A DNA stretch of 34,839 nucleotides from QPIN01 sp964472945 (GCA_964472945.1 CAYYNM010000006.1:1-34839), one strand, 5' to 3'; shown: positions 6,747 to 16,263, counted from the first letter of the stretch. Program-made: numbers and translations. Notes: generated by a model from the sequence alone, not told the origin.

Positions 6747-8963
6747 AATAACCGTTAATTGCTGATTATCTATTACAACAGTTATTGCGCCCTGCTCTGC
6801 AGTATTCAACCAGTTTTTATTTAAATTAACATACCGACTTATCACCTTTTTATGAGGAAAAGAAAAACGATTTCTATACCCAGCAGGAATCAAAATAACT
6901 TGTGGATCAACTGCTTTTAAAAATGGCATTGTCGATGATGTATTACTGCCGTGGTGTGGTGCAATTAATACATCACTTTTTAACGCCGACCCATAGCGTT
7001 TAATTAGCCAGCTTTCCGCTTCTTTCTCTATATCGCCCGTTAATAAAATACTTTTATTCTCTGTACTAACCCGCAAAACACATGAATTATTATTTTCACT
7101 GTTAAACCCATTTATACTAGGTGAAATAATCTGAAACATCACCTTATCCCAAAGCCATTGTTGCCCTGCTCTGCAAAATTCAGCTTTAGAAGGCTCTAAT
7201 AATTTTGGAACACTGGATATAATACGCTGTACATTTATTTCCTCAATAATAGCCTGAGCACCACCAATATGATCATTATCACCGTGGCTAATTAGTAAAG
7301 TATCTACTTTTTGTATTCTTTTATATTTAAGAAAAGGAATAACAACTGAGCTGCCCATATTAAACTGTGCTGAATATTTTGCACCGGTATCAAACACCAA
7401 TGCATGATGAGCTGTTTGTATTACTGCTGACAAACCTTGCCCTACATCCAATAAGGTCATCTCAAGTTCAGCGTCTTTTAACGTGTCCTGTTTAGTAAAA
7501 AGTAATGGGAGTAATAAAACACCGCCTAGCCATCGAGCAGGTATGCCTTTAGGTGCCAATAAAATAAAAACTCCAAGCAGGGCAAAAAGTATGACGTATA
7601 AAGGGTATGAGTCTGTTGTAATTGAGGCAAAAGGTAATTCTGCCATAACTGACAACAGCTTCCCTATGCCACTTAATATTAAGTCGATCAACTGTAAAAA
7701 TAAGACTGCCAACTGAGTTGATACAAACATCATTAATACAGCAATAAAACATAAGGGCACCACAACTAAACTGACAACAGGGACTACGATAAAGTTAGCG
7801 AAAGGGGCAATAATTGAAATTTGCTGAAAATACAAAATTAACAAAGGAGATAGTGCAATAGCGGTTACCAAATGCGTTTTAGTTGCGCCTATCCAGTACC
7901 CCGTTTTACCAAGTCGACCAGACAGGCTGTATGCAATAATACTAACCGCTAAAAATGATAGCCAAAAACCAGCTGATAATACGGCTAATGGATCAAATAA
8001 CAGCACCCCAAGCATGGCTAATGCCAAGGTGTTTTTAATGGCTATATTCCGCTGCACAATGATTGCTGACATAAAAACAAGCAACATAATTAAGGCACGC
8101 TGAGTAGGCACTGAAAATCCAGCCAATGCTGCATAAAATATAGCAACCAACAAGGTACTTATTGCAGCAGTTCTTTGTGGTGAATCAACCGATAATTTAA
8201 TCGCCAATTTTAACACCAGAAAAAATACCAAGCCCGAAATTAAGCCAATATGTAACCCTGATATTGCGAGTAAGTGGACCGTTCCCGTTTTTCTAAAAAC
8301 CTCCCACTGCCTATCATTTATCTCATGCTTATCACCAATGGTTAGCGCTTTTATTAAGCCAATATTTTCACTATCAGGTAATAAAAAACTAATTTGATCA
8401 GAAATTGCTTGCCGTAATACGGTATAACTTTGCCATTTAGATAGTGTTGCTAACAATTTTGGTTTTGGGCTGCTTCTAACATACCCCGTTGCTCCAATAT
8501 TCTCTGCAAATAACCAACGCTGATAATCAAAGCCTCCAGGATTAAGCCTACCATAAGGTTTTTTTAATTTAACAGTGAATTGCCAGCGCTGCCCTGATTT
8601 AATCTCTTGCTTGGGAAAGTACCAGCTCAGTTTAATTTTTTGGGGCAGCTGAAAGGCTGATTTTAAGACTAAAAAATCAAATCTAACACGCCGATCATCT
8701 TTATTGGGCAGTCCTATAACCTGCCCTTCAATGGGTATTTTTTGCCCTTCCAAATTAGCGGTTAAACTATCGGCTAAATGAATATGAGCATAGTATATTG
8801 CCCATAACAAGCCCATAGTAAAAAACATCAGCCGCCATAAGCGAAAATAGCTAAAACCAATAGCAACAGCCACTAAAGCCACAACCCACTGAATTTCAGG
8901 CAGTTCAGAGAACTGTTGGACAGTAACAATACCTGCTACAAAACAGAGAACTGACAAAAACAC
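6711..8963 (-). CDS. comEC: ComEC/Rec2 DNA internalization channel
   Basis: 750-residue inner-membrane protein that passes transforming single-stranded DNA into the cytoplasm. N-terminal membrane segments and a DUF4131-type region are followed by the competence domain; the motif GLHIGLISGL falls near residue 240 and many hydrophobic helices run to about residue 500. The C-terminal metallo-beta-lactamase domain carries SHGDNDHIGG near residue 560, LLTGDIE and APHHGSNTS, so the putative nuclease motifs look intact. Full length for the family. It once converged directly with comF. Twenty-six bases separate its start from the DUF5610 gene upstream, so the two could share a transcript. Confidence 0.93.
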   Translation of the reverse strand: MFLSVLCFVAGIVTVQQFSELPEIQWVVALVAVAIGFSYFRLWRLMFFTMGLLWAIYYAHIHLADSLTANLEGQKIPIEGQVIGLPNKDDRRVRFDFLVLKSAFQLPQKIKLSWYFPKQEIKSGQRWQFTVKLKKPYGRLNPGGFDYQRWLFAENIGATGYVRSSPKPKLLATLSKWQSYTVLRQAISDQISFLLPDSENIGLIKALTIGDKHEINDRQWEVFRKTGTVHLLAISGLHIGLISGLVFFLVLKLAIKLSVDSPQRTAAISTLLVAIFYAALAGFSVPTQRALIMLLVFMSAIIVQRNIAIKNTLALAMLGVLLFDPLAVLSAGFWLSFLAVSIIAYSLSGRLGKTGYWIGATKTHLVTAIALSPLLILYFQQISIIAPFANFIVVPVVSLVVVPLCFIAVLMMFVSTQLAVLFLQLIDLILSGIGKLLSVMAELPFASITTDSYPLYVILFALLGVFILLAPKGIPARWLGGVLLLPLLFTKQDTLKDAELEMTLLDVGQGLSAVIQTAHHALVFDTGAKYSAQFNMGSSVVIPFLKYKRIQKVDTLLISHGDNDHIGGAQAIIEEINVQRIISSVPKLLEPSKAEFCRAGQQWLWDKVMFQIISPSINGFNSENNNSCVLRVSTENKSILLTGDIEKEAESWLIKRYGSALKSDVLIAPHHGSNTSSTMPFLKAVDPQVILIPAGYRNRFSFPHKKVISRYVNLNKNWLNTAEQGAITVVIDNQQLTVISTRKDKGKYWN

Positions 8964-8989
8964 AATGCGTTAAATTTTAGTCTTCTATA

Positions 8990-9619
8990 TTAAGTATTCG
9001 CAAGCGGTTCTTTTTCTGCCGTATTATAGCTATCTACAAAATCCTGCAAACCTTTCTGAACAAGGTTATACGTTGTATCAATATTATTTGCAATATCACC
9101 ATCCAATACTTTAAGCCCTTTTAATACATCTTTTGCTTCAGAAAATCCTTGGTCTATACCACTACCAATAAGTTTAACAAATGTTTTTACAGCTTCTTTA
9201 GTAGACATATCAGTGTTTTGACCTTGGTATTGTGCAAAAAAAGCGGTACTCATTGATACGATCCTATCAGCAGTTGCTTGAGGGCTTACATCAATACCAG
9301 AATCAAATGCCGTTGCTATGGCATTGTCTCCAAAATCAGCTTTTAAGACATCATTAATACCTTCAATTGCAGTCTTATAAAGTAAAGCCAAAGGCTCGTT
9401 TCCTGCTCCAACACTAACCTCCATACTAGCCTGAAGTACCGCCTTATTATTCTGTTTTTTTATGGCTTCAAGTGTTAGTTCTGACTCTTTTACTTCATTT
9501 TTCTGTTTTGTCTCTGCCAAGACCTGTTGCCCCAAAGGTATTCCACTCTCTTTTGAGTAACTTGCTTTGAACTGTTTTACATTCTGGGAAAATGATGCAG
9601 TATTGCTAATGTTTTTCAT
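8990..9619 (-). CDS. DUF5610 domain protein
   Basis: 209 residues, hydrophilic, no signal peptide or membrane segment. From about residue 70 the sequence has the features I associate with the DUF5610 family: GNEPLALLYKTAIEGIN, the SPQATADRIVSMSTAFFAQYQ segment and IGSGIDQGFSEAKDVLKGL. The N-terminal 60 residues are lysine/glutamine-rich and low in structure. The function of the family is unknown to me. It is divergent from the DUF2062 gene and just upstream of comEC on the same strand, which may be fortuitous. Confidence 0.72.
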   Translation of the reverse strand: MKNISNTASFSQNVKQFKASYSKESGIPLGQQVLAETKQKNEVKESELTLEAIKKQNNKAVLQASMEVSVGAGNEPLALLYKTAIEGINDVLKADFGDNAIATAFDSGIDVSPQATADRIVSMSTAFFAQYQGQNTDMSTKEAVKTFVKLIGSGIDQGFSEAKDVLKGLKVLDGDIANNIDTTYNLVQKGLQDFVDSYNTAEKEPLANT

Positions 9620-9742
9620 AACAGCCTCTTTTGAATACCTATCAGATAAGTATAGCGGCTAATTTTATAAATCCTTAAGAAAATAACACTAATATAATTA
9701 ACCTGATAGACTTAAGAGATAATTAACTAACACACCAGCATC

Positions 9743-10252
9743 ATGCCTAAAAAATTAATAAAAAAATATATGCCTGATCCTGACAAACTTAAGCAGCAAA
9801 AAAGCTTACAGTTCTTGGGGGATAGATTGCATGAACCTAACTTATGGCACTTAAACCGTCGATCAGTTTCTTTAGCTTTTGCTATTGGCTTATTTGCAGC
9901 CTGGATTCCTACTCCCGGACAGATGGCAATAGCCGCTGTTGCTGCCTTTTATTTTAGGGCTAATTTGCCTATTTCAGTTGCACTTGTCTGGGTAACTAAC
10001 CCACTAACAATGCCCCCCATGTTTTATTTTGCCTATATTGTGGGCTTACAATCTTTAGGGCAATCGCTTCCTGGCGATGATTTTGAATTTAGCCTAGAGA
10101 GCCTATTATCTAGCTTAGGGGAGATTGGTGGGCCTTTTCTGTTTGGCTGCTTAATTCTAGGTATTATTTCTTCTATCATAGGCTATTCTGGTATTCGACT
10201 TTTTTGGAGATACCATGTAAATAGCCAATGGAATCGTAGAAAAAACCGGTAG
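9743..10252 (+). CDS. DUF2062 domain membrane protein
   Basis: 169 residues. After a basic N-terminus (MPKKLIKKYMPDPDKLK) comes the typical DUF2062 core: SLAFAIGLFAAWIPTPGQM, an FRANLPISVALVWVTNPLT segment and PPMFYFAYIVG, with a last membrane helix at about residues 130-153. About three or four membrane spans are expected in the inner membrane. The molecular function is not established. It stands alone, divergent from the DUF5610 gene and convergent with lolD. Confidence 0.8.
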   Translation: MPKKLIKKYMPDPDKLKQQKSLQFLGDRLHEPNLWHLNRRSVSLAFAIGLFAAWIPTPGQMAIAAVAAFYFRANLPISVALVWVTNPLTMPPMFYFAYIVGLQSLGQSLPGDDFEFSLESLLSSLGEIGGPFLFGCLILGIISSIIGYSGIRLFWRYHVNSQWNRRKNR

Positions 10253-10260
10253 CATATACC

Positions 10261-10288
10261 GTAGAGACAAGGCATGCCTTGTCTCTAC
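10261..10288. repeat. 28-bp perfect palindrome, copy 1
   Basis: Two 14-base arms (GTAGAGACAAGGCA and its exact reverse complement) with no loop. A second copy, extended to 38 bp, lies at 27811-27848. It sits between the convergent DUF2062 gene and lolD; the lolD stop codon TAG (10285-10287) is part of the palindrome. It could act as a bidirectional terminator or mRNA 3' protector, but lacks a T-tract. Confidence 0.85.
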
Positions 10289-10962
10289 AACAACAGGCCA
10301 TCTTCCATATGTAATACGGTATCCATTCTTTTTGCCAAATCAATATCATGAGTAACCACTAAAAAGCTAACTTGTAGCTCTTGATTTAGCTCCAACATTA
10401 ATTGATATATTTGCTCTGCGGTTTTACTATCTAAATTACCCGTAGGTTCATCAGCCAACACGCATTTAGGTTTATTAATTAACGCCCTTGCAACGGCTGC
10501 TCGCTGCCTTTCACCACCTGATAACTCACCTGGCTTATGTTCTATTCTATGGCCTAAGCCAACTCGAACCAATAAATCTCTAGCCTTTATCCGTGCCTCT
10601 TTTACTGACTGCCCAGCGATTAAAAGTGGCATTGCCACGTTTTCCAAAATAGTAAACTCACCGAGCAAATGATGAAACTGGTAAATAAAACCTAAAGAAC
10701 GGTTTCTTAATTTACTCAGTTTTGATGAACTAATTGTATTAAGATTTTCACCATCTAATATAACATTACCTTTTGTTGGCTTTTCCAAACCGCCCAACAA
10801 ATGTAATAAAGTACTTTTTCCTGAACCAGAAGCCCCCATAACCGCAACACGTTCACCCGCATTAATTGATAAATTAACACCTTTTAAAACGCTAACATCC
10901 AGGTCACCCTGTTGGTAACGCATGGTCAATTGCTGACACTGCAATATGATTGACTCACTCAT
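10285..10962 (-). CDS. lolD: Lipoprotein-releasing ABC exporter ATP-binding protein LolD
   Basis: 225-residue ABC ATPase that powers release of outer-membrane lipoproteins from the inner membrane to LolA. Walker A GASGSGKST is at residues 43-51; the Q-loop region is YQFHHLLGEF, the signature is LSGGERQR, Walker B is CVLADEPTGNLD and the switch histidine is in VVTHD. The QFHHLL region is characteristic of LolD rather than MacB or FtsE. Its start overlaps the permease gene by 8 bases. The last codons run into a palindromic repeat that provides the stop. Confidence 0.93.
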   Translation of the reverse strand: MSESIILQCQQLTMRYQQGDLDVSVLKGVNLSINAGERVAVMGASGSGKSTLLHLLGGLEKPTKGNVILDGENLNTISSSKLSKLRNRSLGFIYQFHHLLGEFTILENVAMPLLIAGQSVKEARIKARDLLVRVGLGHRIEHKPGELSGGERQRAAVARALINKPKCVLADEPTGNLDSKTAEQIYQLMLELNQELQVSFLVVTHDIDLAKRMDTVLHMEDGLLL

Positions 10963-12202
10963 ATCTCAATACCTCAGCAGGATTAACTCTGGAAGCCTGC
11001 CAAGCGGGATAAAGCGTAGCAACTAAAGATAATACAAAGGAAACAGTAGCAATCGTATAAACATCCCCCCACTCTAATTTTGAAGGAACATCACTAATAT
11101 AATAAACATCGGCTGCCATAAAATGAACACCAAAAAAACTTTCAATAGCAGGGATAATGGTTTCAATATTTAAAGCCAGTAATACGCCACAAACAGTCCC
11201 TAGCATTGTGCCAATAATTCCAATAATACCGCCTAAAATAATAAAAATCCCCATCACTGACATATTAGATAATCCTTGCGTTTTTAAAATAGCAATATCA
11301 CCACGCTTGTCAGTCACCACCATGACTAGAGTTGAAACAATATTAAAAGCAGCAACAGCAACAATTAATAATAAGATAATAAACATAACTCGCTTTTCAG
11401 TTTTAATAGCCTTAAAAAAATTATTATGTGCTTTAGTCCAGTCACTCACACGGTAATGATTATAAAGTTCATTGGCTAAACCTTGGGCAATTTGGGGGGC
11501 ATTAAACAAATCGTCAAGCTTTAGCCTCAAGCCATTCACAGCATCACCTAATCGAAATAATTTTTTTGCATCATCAATATGAATAAGTGCCATATTACGG
11601 TCATATTCATACATTCCGACTCGAAAAATACCGACCACAGTAAAACGTTTTAACCTGGGTAAAATACCTGCGGGTGTTGAGTTAAGCTGAGAAGTAATAA
11701 GCGTTATTTTATCTCCTGGCATCACACCTAAATAATTTGCCAACTCTGCACCTAAAACAATTCCAAATTTACCAGCAACTAAATCAGACAACTTCCCAGC
11801 TTTCATATTGTTAGCAATTTCTGATACTTGCGGTTCATATTCAGGAATAATACCGCGTATTAGAGTTCCACTCACACGCCTACCCGCATTAATCATCACC
11901 TGCCCTTTTACAAAAGGTGCAATACCTATAACGTGAGGTTTACCGATTATTTCCTTCTCCAATTGCTGCCAATCATAAAGTTTTCCACTTCGTCCAGAAA
12001 TAGTGGTATGAGAAGTCATACCTAGAATACGGTCACGCAACTCAGATTCAAACCCGTTCATTACTGATAACACGGCAATTAAAGCAGTGACACCCAAGGC
12101 TATGCCCAGGACAGAAGTTAAGGTAATAAAAGAAATAAATTGTGTTCTACGTTTAGCCCGCGTATATCGCAAGCCAATAAAAAGCGTTAACGGTTTAAAC
12201 AT
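10955..12202 (-). CDS. Lipoprotein-releasing ABC permease, LolC/LolE (LolF-like)
   Basis: 415 residues, four membrane segments (about 24-47, 270-295, 320-345, 375-400) with a large periplasmic domain between the first two, the FtsX/LolCE layout. The N-terminus FIGLRYTRAKRRTQFISFIT and the C-terminus ending in ASRVNPAEVLRYE are typical. Only one permease gene accompanies lolD, whereas E. coli has lolC and lolE. This suggests a homodimeric LolF-type exporter, unless a second permease lies elsewhere. It follows fur by 6 bases, so co-transcription with fur is likely. Confidence 0.88.
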   Translation of the reverse strand: MFKPLTLFIGLRYTRAKRRTQFISFITLTSVLGIALGVTALIAVLSVMNGFESELRDRILGMTSHTTISGRSGKLYDWQQLEKEIIGKPHVIGIAPFVKGQVMINAGRRVSGTLIRGIIPEYEPQVSEIANNMKAGKLSDLVAGKFGIVLGAELANYLGVMPGDKITLITSQLNSTPAGILPRLKRFTVVGIFRVGMYEYDRNMALIHIDDAKKLFRLGDAVNGLRLKLDDLFNAPQIAQGLANELYNHYRVSDWTKAHNNFFKAIKTEKRVMFIILLLIVAVAAFNIVSTLVMVVTDKRGDIAILKTQGLSNMSVMGIFIILGGIIGIIGTMLGTVCGVLLALNIETIIPAIESFFGVHFMAADVYYISDVPSKLEWGDVYTIATVSFVLSLVATLYPAWQASRVNPAEVLRYE

Positions 12203-12208
12203 AAGATG

Positions 12209-12628
12209 CTATACCTGCTTTTTACATTGAGCACAGATACCATAAAGATATAAACTATGGTCTGTTAATTCATAGCCTAACTTTTTAGCCACATCAAGTT
12301 GATGCTGTTCTATCGTGCTATCGGTAAACTCATCGACTTTCCCACACTTCATACAGACAATATGGTCATGGTGACTTCCTTTGTTTAATTCAAAAATGGA
12401 ATTACCGCCTTCAAAATGGTGGCGTGTAACCAATCCTGCTGCTTCAAACTGAGTTAAAACTCGATAAACAGTGGCTAAACCAATTTCCTCATTTTCACTT
12501 AATAAAATTTTATAGACATTTTCAGCAGTTAAATGACGCTGATCAGTCTGCTTCTCCAAAATTTCTAAAATCTTTACACGAGGCAATGTAACCTTTAAGC
12601 CCACACTTCTTAAATCATTAGTTTCCAA
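12209..12628 (-). CDS. fur: Ferric uptake regulator Fur
   Basis: 139-residue Fe(II)-dependent repressor. The N-terminal winged helix includes LTAENVYKILL and IGLATVYRVLTQFEAAGLV as the recognition region; the dimerization domain carries the metal-binding HHDHIVCMKC stretch. Two CxxC pairs (Cys92/Cys95 and Cys132/Cys135) suit the structural zinc site. It is divergent from bamE, an arrangement conserved in many gammaproteobacteria (fur-omlA in Pseudomonas). Its stop is 6 bases from the lol permease start, suggesting a fur-lol transcript. Confidence 0.95.
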   Translation of the reverse strand: METNDLRSVGLKVTLPRVKILEILEKQTDQRHLTAENVYKILLSENEEIGLATVYRVLTQFEAAGLVTRHHFEGGNSIFELNKGSHHDHIVCMKCGKVDEFTDSTIEQHQLDVAKKLGYELTDHSLYLYGICAQCKKQV

Positions 12629-12707
12629 CAGTTATTCTCCAGATAAACATAATTTTCCAAAACCCTAATCAATAGAACACATTAGAAAAAGCTAATTGTA
12701 TCTTTTT

Positions 12708-12748
12708 TTGTTAACTCTCGCAGATACTTTTATAGGATTATCATTAAA
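12708..12748 (+). promoter_or_regulatory. bamE promoter with partial Fur-box-like sequence
   Basis: TTGTTA (12708-12713) and TATAGG (12731-12736) are separated by 17 bases and point into bamE. Overlapping the end of the -10 is GATTATCATTA (12736-12746), an exact match to the last two-thirds of the Fur box GATAATGATTATCATTATC; the remaining positions match poorly (about 12 of 19 overall). Position over the start of transcription suits repression, but an AT-rich sequence makes chance matches easy. Confidence 0.38.
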
Positions 12749-12792
12749 CATACGGTATGATTTTCCTTATACGTTATTTGATTTAAGAAAAA

Positions 12793-13287
12793 ATGAGAAA
12801 AACCATTCACCTCCTAGCACTCTTCACACTCTTGACTTTATCAGCTTGCTCAACAGTAATGAATAACTTACCTGGGGTTTATACCCTGGATATTCAACAA
12901 GGCAATATGATTAGCCAAGAGGTTATTGACCAACTTCGTCCCCATATGACCAAGCGACAGGTTTTATATATTATGGGCTCCCCTATGTTAGTTGATGTTT
13001 TTCATCACAAACGCTGGGATTACATCTACTCAGAACAGCTAGGAGGTAAAGAAAGAACTCAAAAAAGAGTTTCTTTATTTTTTGTGAATAACAGGTTAAG
13101 TAGTATCCAGGGAGATTTAAGACCAAGTACCTTACCCGTCAAAAGAGAATCTAACGAAACTAGCATTGATATTCCCAAACGAAAGTTAGATAAAACCTTA
13201 TGGGAAAAAATTACTGGTCTTTTTGATTCCAGTAATACTGAAAAGAAACAAGTTAAACAATCATCATTTGATAATACAGATAAATAG
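12793..13287 (+). CDS. bamE: Outer membrane assembly lipoprotein BamE (OmlA/SmpA)
   Basis: 164 residues. Lipoprotein signal peptide with lipobox LSAC and lipidated Cys19. The BamE domain follows: LDIQQGNMISQEVIDQLRPHMTKRQVLYIMGSPMLVD, then HKRWDYIYSEQLGGK, the hallmark of this small subunit of the BAM beta-barrel assembly complex. The C-terminal 50 residues are a lysine/serine-rich tail, longer than in E. coli BamE (113 residues) but common in related bacteria. The lipoprotein is itself a cargo for the Lol exporter encoded nearby. Confidence 0.92.
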   Translation: MRKTIHLLALFTLLTLSACSTVMNNLPGVYTLDIQQGNMISQEVIDQLRPHMTKRQVLYIMGSPMLVDVFHHKRWDYIYSEQLGGKERTQKRVSLFFVNNRLSSIQGDLRPSTLPVKRESNETSIDIPKRKLDKTLWEKITGLFDSSNTEKKQVKQSSFDNTDK

Positions 13288-13358
13288 ACACAGATAGACC
13301 ACGCAGGTTTACAAAAAACCAGTCAATTACTGAGTTATTCTTGCCGATAACAAGTAAT

Positions 13359-13406
13359 GCATCATGTAGCCTTGATGTAGTAAAACGAATCGAGGCTACA
13401 TGATGC
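13359..13406. repeat. Palindromic element with 14-bp arms between bamE and dapD
   Basis: GCATCATGTAGCCT at 13359-13372 is exactly repeated in reverse complement at 13393-13406 around a 20-base loop. It lies between two convergent genes and could terminate both transcripts, though it has no T-run. The long GC-rich stem resembles dispersed REP-type elements; no second copy is visible here. Confidence 0.7.
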
Positions 13407-13446
13407 TTTATAACGTCAATATTAACGTGTAGTTAATATAAAACCA

Positions 13447-14265
13447 TCAATCACGCAACAACTCATTAATACCTGTTTTGCTACGCGTTCTTTCATCAAC
13501 TTGCTTGATAATAACTGCACAATATAAACTATAAGTACCACATTTAGAAGGTAAGTTACCAGGCACAACAACTGCTCCTGCTGGTACTCGGCCGAATGTA
13601 ATTTCGCCTGTCATGCGGTTAAAGATTTTAGTGCTTTGGCCAATATAAACCCCCATTGAAATAACGGCACCTTTTTCCACAATCACACCTTCAACGATTT
13701 CTGAGCGTGCACCGATAAAGCAGTCATCTTCAATAATGGTTGGCCCTGCTTGTAATGGCTCTAAAACACCACCAATGCCTACCCCACCCGATAAATGTAC
13801 GTTTTTACCAATTTGTGCACAAGAACCTACTGACGCCCAGGTATCAACCATAGTACCACTGTCAACATAGCCACCTATGTTGACGAAAGAAGGCATTAAA
13901 ATAGCCCCTGGAGCAATGTACGAACCATGACGGGCTACTGCGTTAGGTACGATACGAACCCCCCCCTTTACAAAATCTTCAGGTGTATGAGTTGAAAATT
14001 TAGCTTCTACTTTATCGTAGTAACGCGTGTTTCCACCTTCAATCACTCGGTTTTCATTGATTTTGAAAGACAGTAAAACGGCTTTCTTTAACCACTGGTT
14101 AACCACCCATTCACCAGAAGTTTTTTCTGCAACCCGTGCAGTACCAGCATCAAGCATATTGATAGCATCTTCTACAGCTGAACGAATTTCAGCTGAAACA
14201 GTTGATGGAGTGATGTCGGCGCGATTTTCAAAAGCGTCGTTAATGATGTTTTCTAAGTTTGACAT
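13447..14265 (-). CDS. dapD: Tetrahydrodipicolinate N-succinyltransferase DapD
   Basis: 272 residues, normal length. It transfers succinyl from succinyl-CoA to tetrahydrodipicolinate in the lysine/meso-diaminopimelate pathway. An N-terminal helical domain is followed by a left-handed beta helix of hexapeptide repeats from about residue 100 to 235 (for example GSYIAPGAILMPSFVNIGG and IEDDCFIGARSEIVEGV). Last gene of the M48 protease>dapC>dapD operon, 6 bases after dapC. Confidence 0.95.
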   Translation of the reverse strand: MSNLENIINDAFENRADITPSTVSAEIRSAVEDAINMLDAGTARVAEKTSGEWVVNQWLKKAVLLSFKINENRVIEGGNTRYYDKVEAKFSTHTPEDFVKGGVRIVPNAVARHGSYIAPGAILMPSFVNIGGYVDSGTMVDTWASVGSCAQIGKNVHLSGGVGIGGVLEPLQAGPTIIEDDCFIGARSEIVEGVIVEKGAVISMGVYIGQSTKIFNRMTGEITFGRVPAGAVVVPGNLPSKCGTYSLYCAVIIKQVDERTRSKTGINELLRD

Positions 14266-14271
14266 ACGTTT

Positions 14272-15474
14272 TTAGTCTAATGTGTTAATAAAATGTTTAA
14301 TACGGTTAGCCGCTTCGATACACTCATCTACAGGAGCAACAAGTGCAATTCTAATATGATTTTTACCTGGGTTAATACCATTAGTATCACGAGATAAATA
14401 GCTACCCGGTAAAACAGTAATATTTTGTTGAGCAAATAATTGCTGAGCAAATTCTGTATCAGAAATAGGTGTTTTAAGCCATATATAAAAGCTTCCGGCT
14501 GGTTTTCTTATACTACAAATATCGCCTAAAATATCTATAAAGGCAGTAAACTTTTGGCGATATAAAACCCTGTTTTGTTTTACATGCTGTTCATCTTTCC
14601 ATGCTGCTACACTGGCATATTGAGTAGGTAAAGGAAGGGCACAACCTTGATAGGTTCTATATTCAAAATATTTTTTTAATATTTCAGCATCCCCAGCCAC
14701 AAAACCAGATCTTAGCCCAGGTGCATTAGAACGTTTGGAAAGACTTTGGAACATAACACAGCGATTAAATGCCGTATTACCCATATTGTAAGCTGATTCT
14801 AATAAGCCTTGGGGCGGTGTGTTCTCAGCATCATAAATTTCTGTATAGCACTCATCAGAGGCAATAATAAAATCAAATTTTTCTGCTAATTGAATAAGTT
14901 TTCTGTGTTCTTGTTCTGGTATAACCGCACCTGTCGGATTGCCAGGTGAGCAAATAAAAATCAACTGGCAACGTTGCCATATTGCATCGGGAACGGCATC
15001 AAAATCAGGTAAATAGCCTGTTTTCTCAGTGGTATTTAAAAAGTAAGGCTCAGCACCTGCTAACAGGGCGCCCCCTTCATAAATTTGATAAAAAGGGTTA
15101 GGCATAATAACCAATGCATCTGGCTTTGATGAATCAACCACCACTTGAGCAAAAGAAAATAATGCTTCGCGTGTACCACTCACAGGTAAAACCTGATTCT
15201 CAGCACTTATATCCGCTAAAGCAATATTAAAACGCTGACTAACCCAAGCTGCAATAGCCTCCCTCAGCTCAGCAATACCTTTTGTTGCTGGATATTTAGC
15301 AATACCATCGGCATGTTCTTTCAGTGCCTTATGAATAAGATCTGGTGTCTCATGTTTTGGCTCACCAATCGACAAAGCAATATGGCTTTTATCTTGTGGT
15401 GCTGAAATACCTTGTTTTAGCTTGTTAAGCTTAGCAAAAGGATATGGGTGCAATCGATCTAAATTTGGGTTCAT
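14272..15474 (-). CDS. dapC: Succinyldiaminopimelate transaminase DapC
   Basis: 400-residue fold-type I PLP aminotransferase that makes N-succinyl-LL-diaminopimelate, the step after DapD. Visible motifs: the N-terminal LHPYPFAKLNKLKQG typical of DapC, the substrate/PLP region VLPVSGTREALF, FICSPGNPTGAV, the SDECYTEIYD aspartate, and the PLP lysine in QSLSKRSNAPGLRSGF. Its pairing with dapD in one operon supports DapC over a general aspartate aminotransferase. Six bases separate it from the genes on both sides. Confidence 0.9.
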   Translation of the reverse strand: MNPNLDRLHPYPFAKLNKLKQGISAPQDKSHIALSIGEPKHETPDLIHKALKEHADGIAKYPATKGIAELREAIAAWVSQRFNIALADISAENQVLPVSGTREALFSFAQVVVDSSKPDALVIMPNPFYQIYEGGALLAGAEPYFLNTTEKTGYLPDFDAVPDAIWQRCQLIFICSPGNPTGAVIPEQEHRKLIQLAEKFDFIIASDECYTEIYDAENTPPQGLLESAYNMGNTAFNRCVMFQSLSKRSNAPGLRSGFVAGDAEILKKYFEYRTYQGCALPLPTQYASVAAWKDEQHVKQNRVLYRQKFTAFIDILGDICSIRKPAGSFYIWLKTPISDTEFAQQLFAQQNITVLPGSYLSRDTNGINPGKNHIRIALVAPVDECIEAANRIKHFINTLD

Positions 15475-15480
15475 TTATAA

Positions 15481-16263
15481 TTATTTACTACAATGAGGTG
15501 TTTTTCCAATGGATTGGGCATGCTGATAATAAGGCATTACCTTAGGAAGATATTCAGAAAGCTCTTTTATGCGAGTGGCATGAGATGGATGGGTTGACAT
15601 AAATTCAGCGGGTTGCCCACCCTTACTAGCCTGAGCCATTTTTTGCCATAACACAATACTCTGCCTAGGATCAAATCCGGCCTTAGCCATTAACTCCATA
15701 CCAATAATATCTGCTTCACTTTCTTGCGTTCGACTAAAAGGTAAAATAATACCGTATTGAGCACCAACGCCCAAAGCACTCACTGCTAATTGACCTAAAG
15801 CAGAAGTGGGGGCACTAACCGCTGAAACAAGAGACACACCTAAATTTACTGCTGTTTTCTGTGACATGCGCTCATTGCTATGCCTAGCCAGTACATGCCC
15901 TACTTCATGCCCAATAACCGCTGCAAGCTGGTCTTGATTATCAACTAATTTAATAAGTCCTGTATGGACTCCAATTTTATTTCCGGGTAAGGCAAAAGCG
16001 TTTAAAGTATCATCCTTAAAAACGACAGCCTCCCAGTTACCCCCTGTTTCATAAGTAATCGCTTCGACAATACAGTTAACAAATTTAGTGTATTGTGGGT
16101 TTTTACTTATAGGCTTTTGTTTTTTTAAATTATCAAACGCTTGTAACCCCATTTGATTCACTTGTGAATCAGACATATAAATAAACTGCGACCTGCCTGT
16201 TGGACTGGTTGCACAAGCTATTAATGAGCAACAAAATAGCGTTATGATAATTTTATTTAACAT
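15481..16263 (-). CDS. M48-family metalloprotease, outer-membrane lipoprotein
   Basis: 260 residues. Signal peptide with lipobox LIAC and Cys17 as the lipidated residue. The zinc-protease motif HEVGH is at 119-123 (VIGHEVGHVLARHSNER), with the third ligand probably Glu183 in QESEAD. The length and motifs match small periplasmic M48 peptidases of the LoiP (YggG) type, which act in outer-membrane quality control. The conserved FSRTQESEADIIGMELMAKAG-type region is complete. It leads the operon with dapC and dapD; the link is probably only transcriptional. Confidence 0.87.
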   Translation of the reverse strand: MLNKIIITLFCCSLIACATSPTGRSQFIYMSDSQVNQMGLQAFDNLKKQKPISKNPQYTKFVNCIVEAITYETGGNWEAVVFKDDTLNAFALPGNKIGVHTGLIKLVDNQDQLAAVIGHEVGHVLARHSNERMSQKTAVNLGVSLVSAVSAPTSALGQLAVSALGVGAQYGIILPFSRTQESEADIIGMELMAKAGFDPRQSIVLWQKMAQASKGGQPAEFMSTHPSHATRIKELSEYLPKVMPYYQHAQSIGKTPHCSK

